A DNA stretch of 64,000 nt. Source: Streptomyces sp. NRRL S-340. GTDB taxonomy: Bacteria; Actinomycetota; Actinomycetes; Streptomycetales; Streptomycetaceae. Within the stretch, counting starts at the first letter, position 1; the number at the start of each line of letters is the position of its first letter. Of this stretch, positions 24,194 through 32,191 are shown piece by piece. The stretch covers positions 1 through 64,000 of the forward strand of contig NZ_JOIY01000032.1 in the NCBI RefSeq assembly GCF_000720185.1. The letters run 5' to 3'. Below the pieces are notes generated by a model. It did no database searches. It was not told the origin of the DNA and saw nothing but the letters and a program-made list of their open reading frames with translations. Both the position numbers and the translations under genes were made by a program.

Positions 24194-26458
24194 GTGACCG
24201 CCGTCACTGACCAGGACCGAACGGAAAACACCGAACGCACCGCACGTACGGGGCGCGCGGACCACACGGAGGGCACGGTCCCCGCCGACGGACACGGGAT
24301 GCGGGACCCGGGGAGCCCGGCCCCCGGGCGCTTCCAGGGCTCCCGCGAGAGAGCGGAGGGCTCGGACAGGGTGGACGGCAACGTCATGAGGGACGCGGGC
24401 GAGCGGAGGGGCGGCGGGGACGACAGAGACGGCAGAGGCCTCAGAGGCGCCGGGGACGGCAGGGGCGGTGCGCCGGCGCCGGGTGCCGCACTCGTCCAGC
24501 ACGCCGACGGACCGGGGACGCGGGAGGCCGGCACCCACGGCATCCGGTACTCGGACGGGCGTGGGGACCGGTACGCGGACGGGCGGGAGGGCGGGCACGC
24601 GCACGGGCACGCGGAAGTGCGGGGGGACGGGCACTCGGCGGGCCACGGGGACCGGTACGCCGACCGGTCCGCGGAGCGCCCCGACCGGCACGCGCGCGGG
24701 AAGGACGACGACGCACCGGGCCGCACCGGATCCGACGGGGCCTGGGACGACGGTCTCATCGCCCGCCGCGTCACCGAGACCGGAACGAGCGCCGCCGACC
24801 TCGTCCCCGTCGAGCCGCGCCCCGCCCGGCCGCTGCCCGTGCCCCCGCTCGCCTACGACGGACCGCTGAGGTCGCGGCTGGACGCGCTGCGCGAACTCGT
24901 CGGCCTGTCCCGCACCCGTCTGGACAACCGCACCCTCGCCGAAGCGGGACGGGTCCTCGACGAGGCGGCGGCGCGCCGCCGGCTGTCCGGACAGCACACC
25001 GTCGTCGCCATCGCGGGGGCCACCGGCAGCGGCAAGTCCCAGCTGTTCAACGCCCTCGCGGGCGTGCCGATCTCGGAGACCGGCGTCCGCCGGCCGACCA
25101 CCGCCGCGCCCATCGCGTGCAGCTGGAGCGACGGCGCGGCCAGCCTCATCGACCGGCTCGGCATCCCCGGCCGGCTGCGCAGGCGCCCCGTCCAGGGCCC
25201 CGACGCCGATCCGCAGCTGCGCGGGCTCGTCCTGGTCGACCTGCCCGACCACGACTCGGCCGCCGTGCAGCACAGGGAGCACGTGGACCGCATCCTCGGG
25301 CTGGTCGACGCGGTCATCTGGGTGGTCGATCCGGAGAAGTACGCGGACGCCGTCCTGCACGAGCGCTACCTGCGCCCCCTGGCGGGCCACGCCGAGGTCA
25401 TGTTCGTCGTCCTCAACCAGATCGACCGGCTGCCCGGCGAGGCCGCCGACCAGGTCCTCGACGACCTGCGGCGGCTGCTCGACGAGGACGGCATCGCCCT
25501 CGGGGAGTACGGCGAACCGGGCGCGACCGTCCTCGCGCTCTCCGCGCTCACCGGCGACGGCATCGGCGAACTGAGGGAATCGCTCGGCCAGTTCGTGGCC
25601 GAGCGGGGCGCCGCGGCCCGGCGCATCGCCGCCGACGTCGACGCGGCGGCGGCCCATCTGCGGCCCGTGTACGCCACCGGACGGCGGGCCGGGCTCAGCG
25701 AGGAGGCGCGGGAGGAGTTCGCGGCCCGTCTCGCGGACGCGGTGGGCGCCACCGCCGCGGGCGAGGCGGCCGAACGCGCCTGGCTGCGCAACGCCGGCCG
25801 GGCGTGCGGCACCCCGTGGCTGCGGCTGTGGCGCTGGTACCAGGACCGGCGCGAACCCCCCACCGGGCGGCTGCCGGTGCGCGCGCAGCCCGACGAGGAG
25901 GCCACGGCGCGCCAGCGCGTCGAACAGGCCGTGCGCACGGTGGCCGAACGGGCCGCGGCCGGGCTCCCGGCGCCGTGGGCGCAGGCGGTCCGCGAGGCCG
26001 CGGTGCGCGGCGCCCAGGGACTGCCCGAGGCGCTGGACGAACTGGCGGCCCGGGCCGGGCTGCCCCCGGGGCGTCCGCCGCGGCCGGGCTGGTGGCCGGC
26101 CGCCGTCCTGGCCCAGGCGTCGATGACGATCCTCCAGGTCGTCGGCGGCCTGTGGCTGGTCGGCCAGATCGCCGGCGTCCTGTCCCCGAACCTCGGTGTG
26201 CCGGTGCTGCTGATGATCGCCGGGATCGTCGGCGGGCCGCTCGTGGAATGGAGCTGCCGCATCGCGGCCCGCGGCCCGGCCAGACGGTACGGGCAGGAGG
26301 CGGAGCGCCGGTTGCGGGAGGCGGCCGGGGGATGCGGCCGGGCCCGGGTACTGGATCCGGTGGCGGCGGAACTCCTGCGCTACCGGGAGGTGCGCGAGCA
26401 GTACTCCCGGGTGACCGGGGCGGGAGTGGCCGCGGGAGTGGTGCCGGGGGCGCGGTGA
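24194..26458 (+). CDS. Membrane-anchored dynamin-like / YfjP-type GTPase B
   Basis: 754 residues from GTG 24194. The first ~200 residues are disordered and rich in Asp, Gly, Arg and His with short repeats such as DGRGDRYADGRE. The GTPase domain has P-loop GATGSGKS (275-282), switch FNALAGVPISETGVRRPTTA, G3 LVDLPDHDS and G4 VVLNQIDRL. Two hydrophobic segments near 634-686 (TILQVVGGLWLVGQIAGVL, then VLLMIAGIVGGPLVEW) probably anchor the stalk in the membrane, as in bacterial dynamins and YfjP. It follows GTPase A in an operon. Membrane remodelling during cell or spore division is a reasonable but untested inference. Confidence 0.82.
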   Translation: MTAVTDQDRTENTERTARTGRADHTEGTVPADGHGMRDPGSPAPGRFQGSRERAEGSDRVDGNVMRDAGERRGGGDDRDGRGLRGAGDGRGGAPAPGAALVQHADGPGTREAGTHGIRYSDGRGDRYADGREGGHAHGHAEVRGDGHSAGHGDRYADRSAERPDRHARGKDDDAPGRTGSDGAWDDGLIARRVTETGTSAADLVPVEPRPARPLPVPPLAYDGPLRSRLDALRELVGLSRTRLDNRTLAEAGRVLDEAAARRRLSGQHTVVAIAGATGSGKSQLFNALAGVPISETGVRRPTTAAPIACSWSDGAASLIDRLGIPGRLRRRPVQGPDADPQLRGLVLVDLPDHDSAAVQHREHVDRILGLVDAVIWVVDPEKYADAVLHERYLRPLAGHAEVMFVVLNQIDRLPGEAADQVLDDLRRLLDEDGIALGEYGEPGATVLALSALTGDGIGELRESLGQFVAERGAAARRIAADVDAAAAHLRPVYATGRRAGLSEEAREEFAARLADAVGATAAGEAAERAWLRNAGRACGTPWLRLWRWYQDRREPPTGRLPVRAQPDEEATARQRVEQAVRTVAERAAAGLPAPWAQAVREAAVRGAQGLPEALDELAARAGLPPGRPPRPGWWPAAVLAQASMTILQVVGGLWLVGQIAGVLSPNLGVPVLLMIAGIVGGPLVEWSCRIAARGPARRYGQEAERRLREAAGGCGRARVLDPVAAELLRYREVREQYSRVTGAGVAAGVVPGAR

Positions 26459-26782
26459 GGCAGGGATGCCGTGCGCCTCACGGTGAGGGCCGAGAGGCCA
26501 TGCCGAGAGGTGAGGCAGACGGGTGAGACCGGGACAGGCGGCGGGGGCTTCGGGCGGGGGCGTGAGCCACCGCCCGGTCAGGGCCTTTCACCTGTTCGGG
26601 TGAGGGAGTTGTCCACAGGCGGGCGGTGGTCCACAGGTCTCTGCGGGCCCGTCCCGGCGGCGGCAGTCTGGTGCCGCGGCGATCGCGGCGGACGCGGTCG
26701 GCGCGGCAGACGCAGCCGTACGGGACGGCCCCGTACGCGTGTCCGCCCGGCCCGGACGGGCCGGGCGAGGGAGGGGAAGACG
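26459..26782. other. Intergenic region upstream of ssbB
   Basis: No gene is seen. It contains the two DnaA-box-like elements listed separately and a GGGAGGGGAAGA ribosome site just before the ssbB ATG. Confidence 0.5.
26609..26637 (+). promoter_or_regulatory. Two DnaA-box-like direct repeats upstream of ssbB
   Basis: TTGTCCACA (26609-26617) matches the Streptomyces DnaA box; TGGTCCACA (26627-26635) differs by one base. Both are followed by GG and are 18 bases apart in the same orientation, about 150 bases before ssbB. Confidence 0.5.
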
Positions 26783-27286
26783 ATGAACGAGACGACGGTC
26801 TGCGTGGTCGGGAACGTGGCGACGCAGCCGGTGTACCGGGAGCCGGCGTCGGGCGCGTCGGCGCGCTTCCGGCTGGCGGTCACCTCGCGCTACTGGGACC
26901 GGGAGAAGAGCGCCTGGACCGACGGGCACACCAACTTCTTCACGGTCTGGGCCAACCGCCAGCTCGCCACGAACGCGATGGCGTCGCTGAACGTGGGCGA
27001 CCCCGTGCTCGTCCAGGGCCGGCTGAAGGTGCGTACGGAGACCCGCGACGGCACCAGCCGCACATCGGCCGACATCGACGCCGTGGCGATCGGGCACGAC
27101 CTGGCGCGGGGGACGGCGGCGTTCCGGCGGACGACGGGCAGGCCGGAGCCCGGCACGGCCGGCGCTCCGGCACCACACGACCCGGCGCGGCCCGAACCGT
27201 CCTGGGAGACCCCGGGGCCGGCCCCGGCCGGACCACCGGCGGAGCGGGCGGGCCGGCCGGAGCGCGCACCGGCCGCGGTGACGTGA
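26783..27286 (+). CDS. ssbB: Single-stranded DNA-binding protein SsbB
   Basis: 167 residues. The N-terminal OB-fold (1-105) shows TTVCVVGNVATQPVYRE, FRLAVTSRYWD, FFTVWANRQLATN and GDPVLVQGRLKVRT, typical of SSB. The Pro/Ala-rich tail ends APAAVT and lacks the acidic DDDIPF tip that recruits repair proteins, as in the second, sporulation-associated SSB of Streptomyces. ATG 26783 follows a good GAGGGGA site. Position next to the thioester/LAETG gene matches S. coelicolor ssbB. Two DnaA-box-like repeats lie upstream and a strong terminator downstream. Confidence 0.92.
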   Translation: MNETTVCVVGNVATQPVYREPASGASARFRLAVTSRYWDREKSAWTDGHTNFFTVWANRQLATNAMASLNVGDPVLVQGRLKVRTETRDGTSRTSADIDAVAIGHDLARGTAAFRRTTGRPEPGTAGAPAPHDPARPEPSWETPGPAPAGPPAERAGRPERAPAAVT

Positions 27287-27290
27287 CGAC

Positions 27291-27331
27291 GCGGGGCGGC
27301 CGGTCCCGGGCTCCGAGGCCGGCCGCCCCGC
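27291..27331 (+). terminator. Terminator of ssbB
   Basis: GCGGGGCGGCCGG (27291-27303) and CCGGCCGCCCCGC (27319-27331) form a perfect 13-bp stem five bases after the ssbB stop codon. Confidence 0.82.
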
Positions 27332-27591
27332 GCCTCCCCATCGCCTCGCGCGCCGAGCGCCGTCGCGGCACCCGCCCGACAAAGCAGGTCGGGACGGATT
27401 TGTCGATACCGGCCGTTCACCGGGGCGGCGGGCGGCGATAACGATTCCGATTCGGATCAGCCACCTGACGACCTGACAGCAAGTGCCGCAGTGAGGGGTC
27501 CATAGGATGCCGAGGTAGCTCTCTGGGCTTGGAGATTCTGCTGGTGGGACCGCACCCCCACATGAACGGGTCCTGCTCGAAGGGGAATTCT

Positions 27592-29034
27592 GTGTGTGCT
27601 TCGTACTCCGCGCGGTCCGTGCGCGGGCGGCGGGCGGCCGGTCTCGCCGCCGTGGCCCTGACCTCCGGACTCGTCGCCGCCGGTGTCCTGGCCGCCGCCG
27701 GCCCGGCCGCCGCCGACGGGACGCCGCAGAGCCAGGGCGGGGCCACCGCCACCATGAGCGGCCTGAAGACGTACGGCGCCGCGGTCCTGCACGACGAGAG
27801 CGGTGACCACCAGATCTCCGCGGGGCTGTTCGAAATGGCCGTGGACGGCGGCGGCATGCTGCAGACGTACTGCGTCGACATCCACAATCCCACGCAGAAG
27901 GACGCCAAGTACCAGGAGACGCCCTGGAGCGGCACCTCGCTCGGCGCCAACAAGAACGCCGGGAAGATCCGCTGGATCCTGAACCACTCCTACCCCCAGG
28001 TGAACGACCTGGCGGCACTGGCCGCGAAGGCAGGGGTCAAGAACCTCACCGAGCAGGACGCGGCGACGGGCACCCAGGTGGCGATCTGGCGCTACTCCGA
28101 CGGCGCGCGCGTGGACGCCGCCGACGCCCGGGCCGAGAAGCTCGCGGACTACCTGCACAGCAGCGCGCGCGACCTGGCCGAGCCGAAGGCCTCGCTCAGT
28201 CTCGACCCGCCCGCCGTCTCCGGCCATCCCGGGCGGCGGCTGGGCCCGGTGACCGTCCGCACCGACGCGAACAGCGTGACGGTGGTGCCCCCGGTGGACG
28301 CCGGCGGCGTGCGGATCGTCGGCAAGGACGGCAAGCCGGTCACCTCGGCCAGGAACGGCAGCAGGCTGTACTTCGACGTGCCGAAGACTTCCGCCGCCGG
28401 AGCTGACGGCGCCTCCCCGGCACCGGGCGACGCGGCGGGCTCGGCGGAGCTGACCGTCCAGGCGTCCACCACCGTGCCGGTCGGCCGCGCCTTCACCTCC
28501 GACAGCCGCAGCCAGACGCAGATCCTGGCCGGTTCCAGCGAGTCGACGGTCTCCGCGACCGCCGTCGCCACCTGGGCCGACAAGGGCGCCATACCGGCCC
28601 TGTCGGCGCAGAAGGACTGCGCCGAGGGCGCCCTGGACATCAGGGTGACGAACAAGGGCGACCAGCCGTACACCTTCGAGCTGATGGGCACCGGCCACAG
28701 CGTCCCCGCGGGCAGGACCCGTACGATCGCGGTCCCGCTGCAGGAGGACCAGGCCTACGACTTCACGCTCACCGGCCCGGACGGCCGGGGTCAGCGCTTC
28801 ACCGGCGTCCTCGACTGCAAGACGCAGGGCGCCGCGATCGGCACGAAGACCCAGACGCTCGGCGAGCCCGTCCCGGCCCCGGCCAAGGCGGGCGCGGTCC
28901 CCGACGGCACGAACCTCGCCGAGACCGGCGGCACCGACACGACCCCCCTGATCGCCGCCATCGGCCTCAGCCTCCTGGTGCTCGGCGCCACGGCCCTGAG
29001 CATCGTCCGCAAGAAGAAGACCGCCGACCACTGA
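27592..29034 (+). CDS. Cell-wall-anchored thioester-domain protein with LAETG sorting signal
   Basis: 480 residues from GTG 27592 with AGGGGA six bases upstream; ATG 27562 and earlier starts have no site. A signal peptide (about 1-40) precedes a thioester domain in which Cys94 (MLQTYCVDIHNPT) and Gln162 (TGTQVAIWRY) are the expected isopeptide-like thioester pair. An Ig-like region follows. The C-terminus has LAETG (442-446), a hydrophobic helix and an RKKK tail, the signal recognised by class E sortase. Such proteins can bond covalently to surface amines. It is most likely displayed on hyphae, and neighbouring chaplins use the same type of anchoring in their long forms. Confidence 0.88.
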   Translation: MCASYSARSVRGRRAAGLAAVALTSGLVAAGVLAAAGPAAADGTPQSQGGATATMSGLKTYGAAVLHDESGDHQISAGLFEMAVDGGGMLQTYCVDIHNPTQKDAKYQETPWSGTSLGANKNAGKIRWILNHSYPQVNDLAALAAKAGVKNLTEQDAATGTQVAIWRYSDGARVDAADARAEKLADYLHSSARDLAEPKASLSLDPPAVSGHPGRRLGPVTVRTDANSVTVVPPVDAGGVRIVGKDGKPVTSARNGSRLYFDVPKTSAAGADGASPAPGDAAGSAELTVQASTTVPVGRAFTSDSRSQTQILAGSSESTVSATAVATWADKGAIPALSAQKDCAEGALDIRVTNKGDQPYTFELMGTGHSVPAGRTRTIAVPLQEDQAYDFTLTGPDGRGQRFTGVLDCKTQGAAIGTKTQTLGEPVPAPAKAGAVPDGTNLAETGGTDTTPLIAAIGLSLLVLGATALSIVRKKKTADH

Positions 29035-29147
29035 CGAACCCGCCCGCACCGGCCTCGACGGCCAGGCACCTTCGCGGCTCTTAAGAGCGCCGGGCGGGTC
29101 AGTGCCGTACCGAGGAGCCGGGCCACCGGCTCCGCGGCCGGCGTGCG

Positions 29148-29432
29148 TCAGACCTGGGGAGGTGCCGACGCCCACCAGGTGGTGAGGCGGGCAGCCATGC
29201 CGTCGACGTCGTAGGGGTGGCTCAGACCGAAGTGGTCCGTCAGCTCGTGGGACAGGAAAATCCGCAGTTCCGTCCGGTCGGCTCCACGCCTCAGACGATC
29301 AAGGAGCGGGGGGATGAGGCAGTCGTACTCGTCCTGGACAGGATCCTCGTCCTGTTCAAGATCGATCACGCCGATCGGGTCCCACTCGTTGAGCAGGCGC
29401 CGCAGCCCGGCCCGCACCTCCGCCGCTGTCAT
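29148..29432 (-). CDS. Small conserved hypothetical (DUF1871-like)
   Basis: 94 residues, no signal peptide or membrane segment, acidic. The N-terminal LLNEWDPIGVIDLEQDED and central DEYDCLIPPLLDRL phrases resemble a widespread small-protein family (DUF1871-like) whose function is unknown. ATG 29432 is the only sensible start. Its upstream sequence is similar to that before the HAD-like gene at 32191, together bracketing the accessory islet. It is convergent with the thioester-protein gene, with only a short GCTCTTAAGAGC palindrome (29077-29088) between them. Confidence 0.75.
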   Translation of the reverse strand: MTAAEVRAGLRRLLNEWDPIGVIDLEQDEDPVQDEYDCLIPPLLDRLRRGADRTELRIFLSHELTDHFGLSHPYDVDGMAARLTTWWASAPPQV

Positions 29433-29777
29433 GGCGCGACGATGTCATGTCCGCCGAGTGACCGGACACCGGGGCTTCCCCGGCCGCCCCGGGCCGGGTG
29501 AGGGCGCCCGTGGGCGGCCACGGGTGAGGATGAGCGGCAGTGAGGGGCGCGGCGCGGCCGACGACGGGGAGAGCGCGATGCGTTCTGGGTCGGCCACCGG
29601 GCCATCGGGCAACCGGGCTGGCGAGCACATACGGAAACACCGGCAGGAACGGTGCCGGGAACGGGAGGACAGTGAGCAGGGAACTACGAGGAACGAGCCG
29701 ACCGCCCACGAGGCACCTGAACTACTCCTCCGTAGATCAGCCTCGGAGAAAGCCGCGGTGTCCTTAGCTTCCTAGAC
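29433..29777. other. Intergenic region at left edge of accessory islet
   Basis: No supportable gene. Bases 29433-29550 form the left copy of a diverged direct repeat (see 32171-32310). The remainder has scattered stops, lower GC and no recognised motif. Confidence 0.4.
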
Positions 29778-30449
29778 TCAGGGCTCGTCCACGCGACCGT
29801 TCAGATGGAAGAGAAGCCACTCAAGCCAATCAGCCGTGACGCCCATAGATGAGGCCCAATCATGCATGGAGCTGACGTAGGCAACGTATCGGGTTGGCCA
29901 GTGGCGTGTGCCGGCCGCCTTCCAACTGATCCACCCGAGGGCGTTAAGCGAGCTGAAGACCCGGTCGTCGAGGATCAAGGCCCGGTCGCATGAGGCGTCG
30001 CGGTCGTCCACGGCCGCGAACCACTTGGTGAAGAAGGACCGCCCCACCCCCTTGAGGGCGAACTGCCGGTAGGCCTCGCTCAGGTCGCCGTCTCTGACCG
30101 CTTCGCGCGTGGTCCGGAGGACAGCGGGCATGCGCGCGTCGGACAAAGCAGCTTCTGTATAGCGTGGCCCACGTCCGTTCGTGGTGCCCGAGCCCCAGAT
30201 CATGACGGCCACGAACAGGTCACGCAGACTGTCGGGATCGTCGCCCCTGGCGCGGTCACGGAGATGAGCCAGGTCGCCCCGGCTTATGAGACGGTCGCCG
30301 CTCGACCCGCTCGCACACCCGACGCCGATATCGAGTACATGCGCCGCTCCGTGCGACTCCAACCGCGGACGCCACGTTTCCGGGCGGAAGCGCACGGGCT
30401 TCTGTTGGCAATCCCCGTAACGGGCAACGAGCTTTCGAAGCTGCTCCAT
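29778..30449 (-). CDS. OGG-fold (8-oxoguanine DNA glycosylase-like) protein
   Basis: 223 residues from ATG 30449, preceded by AGGGGGAG at four to five bases. The architecture matches bacterial OGG-fold proteins: LFVAVMIWGSGTTNGRGPRY, then FALKGVGRSFFTKWFAAV, a helix-hairpin-helix with the candidate catalytic Lys in FFTKW, then RALILDDRVFSSLNALGW with the acidic residue expected after the hairpin. The C-terminal part is helical (YVAYVSSMHDWASSMGV). Base-excision activity is inferred from the fold. Codon usage is less GC-biased than in neighbouring genes, and it sits in an accessory islet, so a phage-defence or specialised repair role is possible. Confidence 0.78.
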   Translation of the reverse strand: MEQLRKLVARYGDCQQKPVRFRPETWRPRLESHGAAHVLDIGVGCASGSSGDRLISRGDLAHLRDRARGDDPDSLRDLFVAVMIWGSGTTNGRGPRYTEAALSDARMPAVLRTTREAVRDGDLSEAYRQFALKGVGRSFFTKWFAAVDDRDASCDRALILDDRVFSSLNALGWISWKAAGTRHWPTRYVAYVSSMHDWASSMGVTADWLEWLLFHLNGRVDEP

Positions 30450-30521
30450 CACGCTCCCCCTGGCTGTGACGGCGGCGTGTCGTGAGCCACAGCGTATGGG
30501 AGGAGATGCCATGAGAGTCAC

Positions 30522-30638
30522 CTATCGGCGATGACGGACGTACCAGCCCACTGCCAGCACGATCAAAACGGACAGAACGAACGCCCAAACGGTGGTTGCC
30601 GCATGGTAGGAGTGATACACCAGAGCGAGAGCATGCAT
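30522..30638 (-). CDS. 38-residue single-pass membrane protein
   Basis: ATG 30638 to TAG at 30522-30524. The peptide is MHALALVYHSYH, then one hydrophobic helix (TTVWAFVLSVLIVLAVGWYV) and an RHRR end, a consistent small Nin-Cin topology. It lies 72 bases before the OGG-fold gene on the same strand, so co-transcription is likely. No strong ribosome site is visible, and the peptide is too short for homology, so coding status rests on the clean hydrophobic/basic pattern. Confidence 0.5.
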   Translation of the reverse strand: MHALALVYHSYHAATTVWAFVLSVLIVLAVGWYVRHRR

Positions 30639-31049
30639 GGACGGATACCCGGCCTGCGGTACGGCATCCCCGCACCGCAACCGCACCAGACCGAGCTGGG
30701 ATCAGCGGGGAACTAAGGTGAAGGCGGCGAGGCGCGACCATTCCATGGCTCAGACGTTCGCCCGGAGCAGATGCCGCACCAGCCGCTAATGACCGCCACT
30801 TCCCGAGCTGAGAGCTGTTCCAACGTAAGCCAAGAGCGAGATAGGCCCATGGCGCCTGAGCAGGTCAGAGCCGTGGGCCTTCTCAGGCTCGCAGGTGAGC
30901 CAGGCCGTTGGTCAGGGGACGGGCAAAGAGAGCGGAACGGGCTCCGCGACCTTGCAGACGGTCATCGAAAGTGTTCGCCGTGGCTGGTACCTACTCGGAG
31001 CGTGTCCCGCAGAGAGCCGGTCAGTCCGGCGGTCGAAGCCCGCAGTTCT
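30639..31049. other. Lower-GC intergenic stretch in the islet
   Basis: By eye clearly below the window's usual GC, with stops in all frames. Degraded sequence leading into the GntR remnant is likely, but no motif is secure. Confidence 0.35.
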
Positions 31050-31781
31050 TCCGTATCGGAGTCCGAGTCGGCGAGTACGTCTCGCGCATGCCGCAGCATC
31101 ACGGCAGCCATGCCGAGCTACTGGAAGGACGCGCGGGTTCGGGTACCTACGTCGCCGAGGCCCGGCAGCGCGTTCGGGTCGTGCGTTCCTCGGCGCGTGA
31201 GCAGCCCACCGGGTCCCCGTTCCGCGCGGACATGAAGGCCGCGGGCAAGCAAGAGGATTGGAAGAGCAGGATCGACGCCAAAGTTCCGGCGCCGGCGGAC
31301 ATCGCGGCCCGGCTCGGTATCGCCGAAGGAGACCTGTGCGTCCGGACGGCGTACGAGTTCCTGGGCGACGGCAGGCCGGTGCAGTTGTCGACGAGCTGGG
31401 AGCCGTACGACCTCACCGCCGGCACCCTCGTCGTCCTCCCCGAAGGGGGCCCGCAGGCCGGGCGGGCATCGTGAACCGTATCGCCGCGATCGGTGTCACC
31501 TCAGCCACGCCGTGGAGCGGCCCGAGCCCCGGCAGGTCACCGCCGAGGAGGCATCCCTGCCCGGCATCCAGAAGGCCGCGCTTGTCACCCACGTCCGGCG
31601 GACCTACTACAGCGACCAAGGACGGCCCGTGGAGACGGCGGACGTCATCGTGCCCGCCGCTCACTGCGAGATCGTCTACGAGATCCCGGTCGACCGTCAG
31701 CCGGCGCCCTCAGCGGCGAGCCAGTCGCCGAGCGCCGCGAAGTCGGCGTCTCCGAGTCCTCGAGCCGGGTCGACGCGATGA
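31050..31781 (+). pseudogene. Decayed GntR-family regulator (HTH remnant + UTRA domain)
   Basis: Pieces of one GntR/UTRA protein occur in successive frames. Near 31055 SVSESESAST resembles the LPSESELA motif. A second frame gives VSRMPQHHGSHAELLEGRAG, then SGTYVAEARQRVRVVRSS and the UTRA core DLCVRTAYEFLGDGRPVQLS with TSWEPYDL, ending at a stop near 31474. A third frame continues GIVNRIAAIGVT. A fourth resumes at ERPEPRQVTAEEA and ends GRPVETADVIVPAAHCEIVY-EIPV. At least three frameshifts are needed and there is no intact start, so it cannot make a normal regulator. Its 3' end overlaps the convergent HAD-like gene. Confidence 0.75.
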
Positions 31782-32191
31782 AGCAGCGACGGCCCAGGAT
31801 GCTGGGCACTGACCCACAAGCGATCCATGGCGCTGATTTCGTCGTCGACCCAGATGAACGGTCGACCGTCGGCCCACTCGACCAAGGGGCGGGTCTTCCA
31901 GTGCAGACCCCGGGGTCCGCTCTCGGCGCCGGTGTCCGGCCACTCCACCACGGGCAGCCTCGGTAGCCCCAGGCGCGGAGCGACGGCCTCGTTCGCGTCC
32001 TCCAGCCACGTCGTGGCCCACACGAGCTGGCAGCCCAGGGCCAGGAGGCGCCATCCCGTGCGGGGGTCCAGTCGATCAAGCAGAGGGTTCCCTTGATCGA
32101 CAGACGTCGGGGAGCCGTACGACGCACCGAACGGAACGAGCGGACCATCGACGTCGAGGAAGAGGACGGGGGGCTCCGCCGCGCTGGTCAT
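31697..32191 (-). CDS. HAD-like hydrolase domain protein
   Basis: 164 residues from ATG 32191. HAD motif I is VLFLDVDGPLVPFG (nucleophile Asp plus second Asp), motif II is near VWATTWLEDAN, and motif IV-like IWVDDEISAMDRLW is toward the C-terminus. It is a small cap-less HAD of a kind common in actinomycetes; the substrate is unknown. No clear ribosome site is visible. The gene starts inside the right-hand copy of the islet-flanking repeat and its end overlaps the GntR remnant. Confidence 0.75.
   Translation of the reverse strand: MTSAAEPPVLFLDVDGPLVPFGASYGSPTSVDQGNPLLDRLDPRTGWRLLALGCQLVWATTWLEDANEAVAPRLGLPRLPVVEWPDTGAESGPRGLHWKTRPLVEWADGRPFIWVDDEISAMDRLWVSAQHPGPSLLHRVDPARGLGDADFAALGDWLAAEGAG

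Noticed and set aside
29077..29088. GCTCTTAAGAGC as a terminator of the thioester-protein gene
   Set aside because: A perfect palindrome, but it has no loop and only six base pairs per arm, too weak for a confident terminator call.
29536..29775. + strand frame of about 80 codons at the islet's left side
   Set aside because: Low-complexity Arg/Glu/Ser product, no ribosome site and no family.
30531..30716. 61-codon + strand frame in the islet
   Set aside because: No ribosome site or recognisable pattern; the opposite strand encodes a cleaner small membrane peptide.
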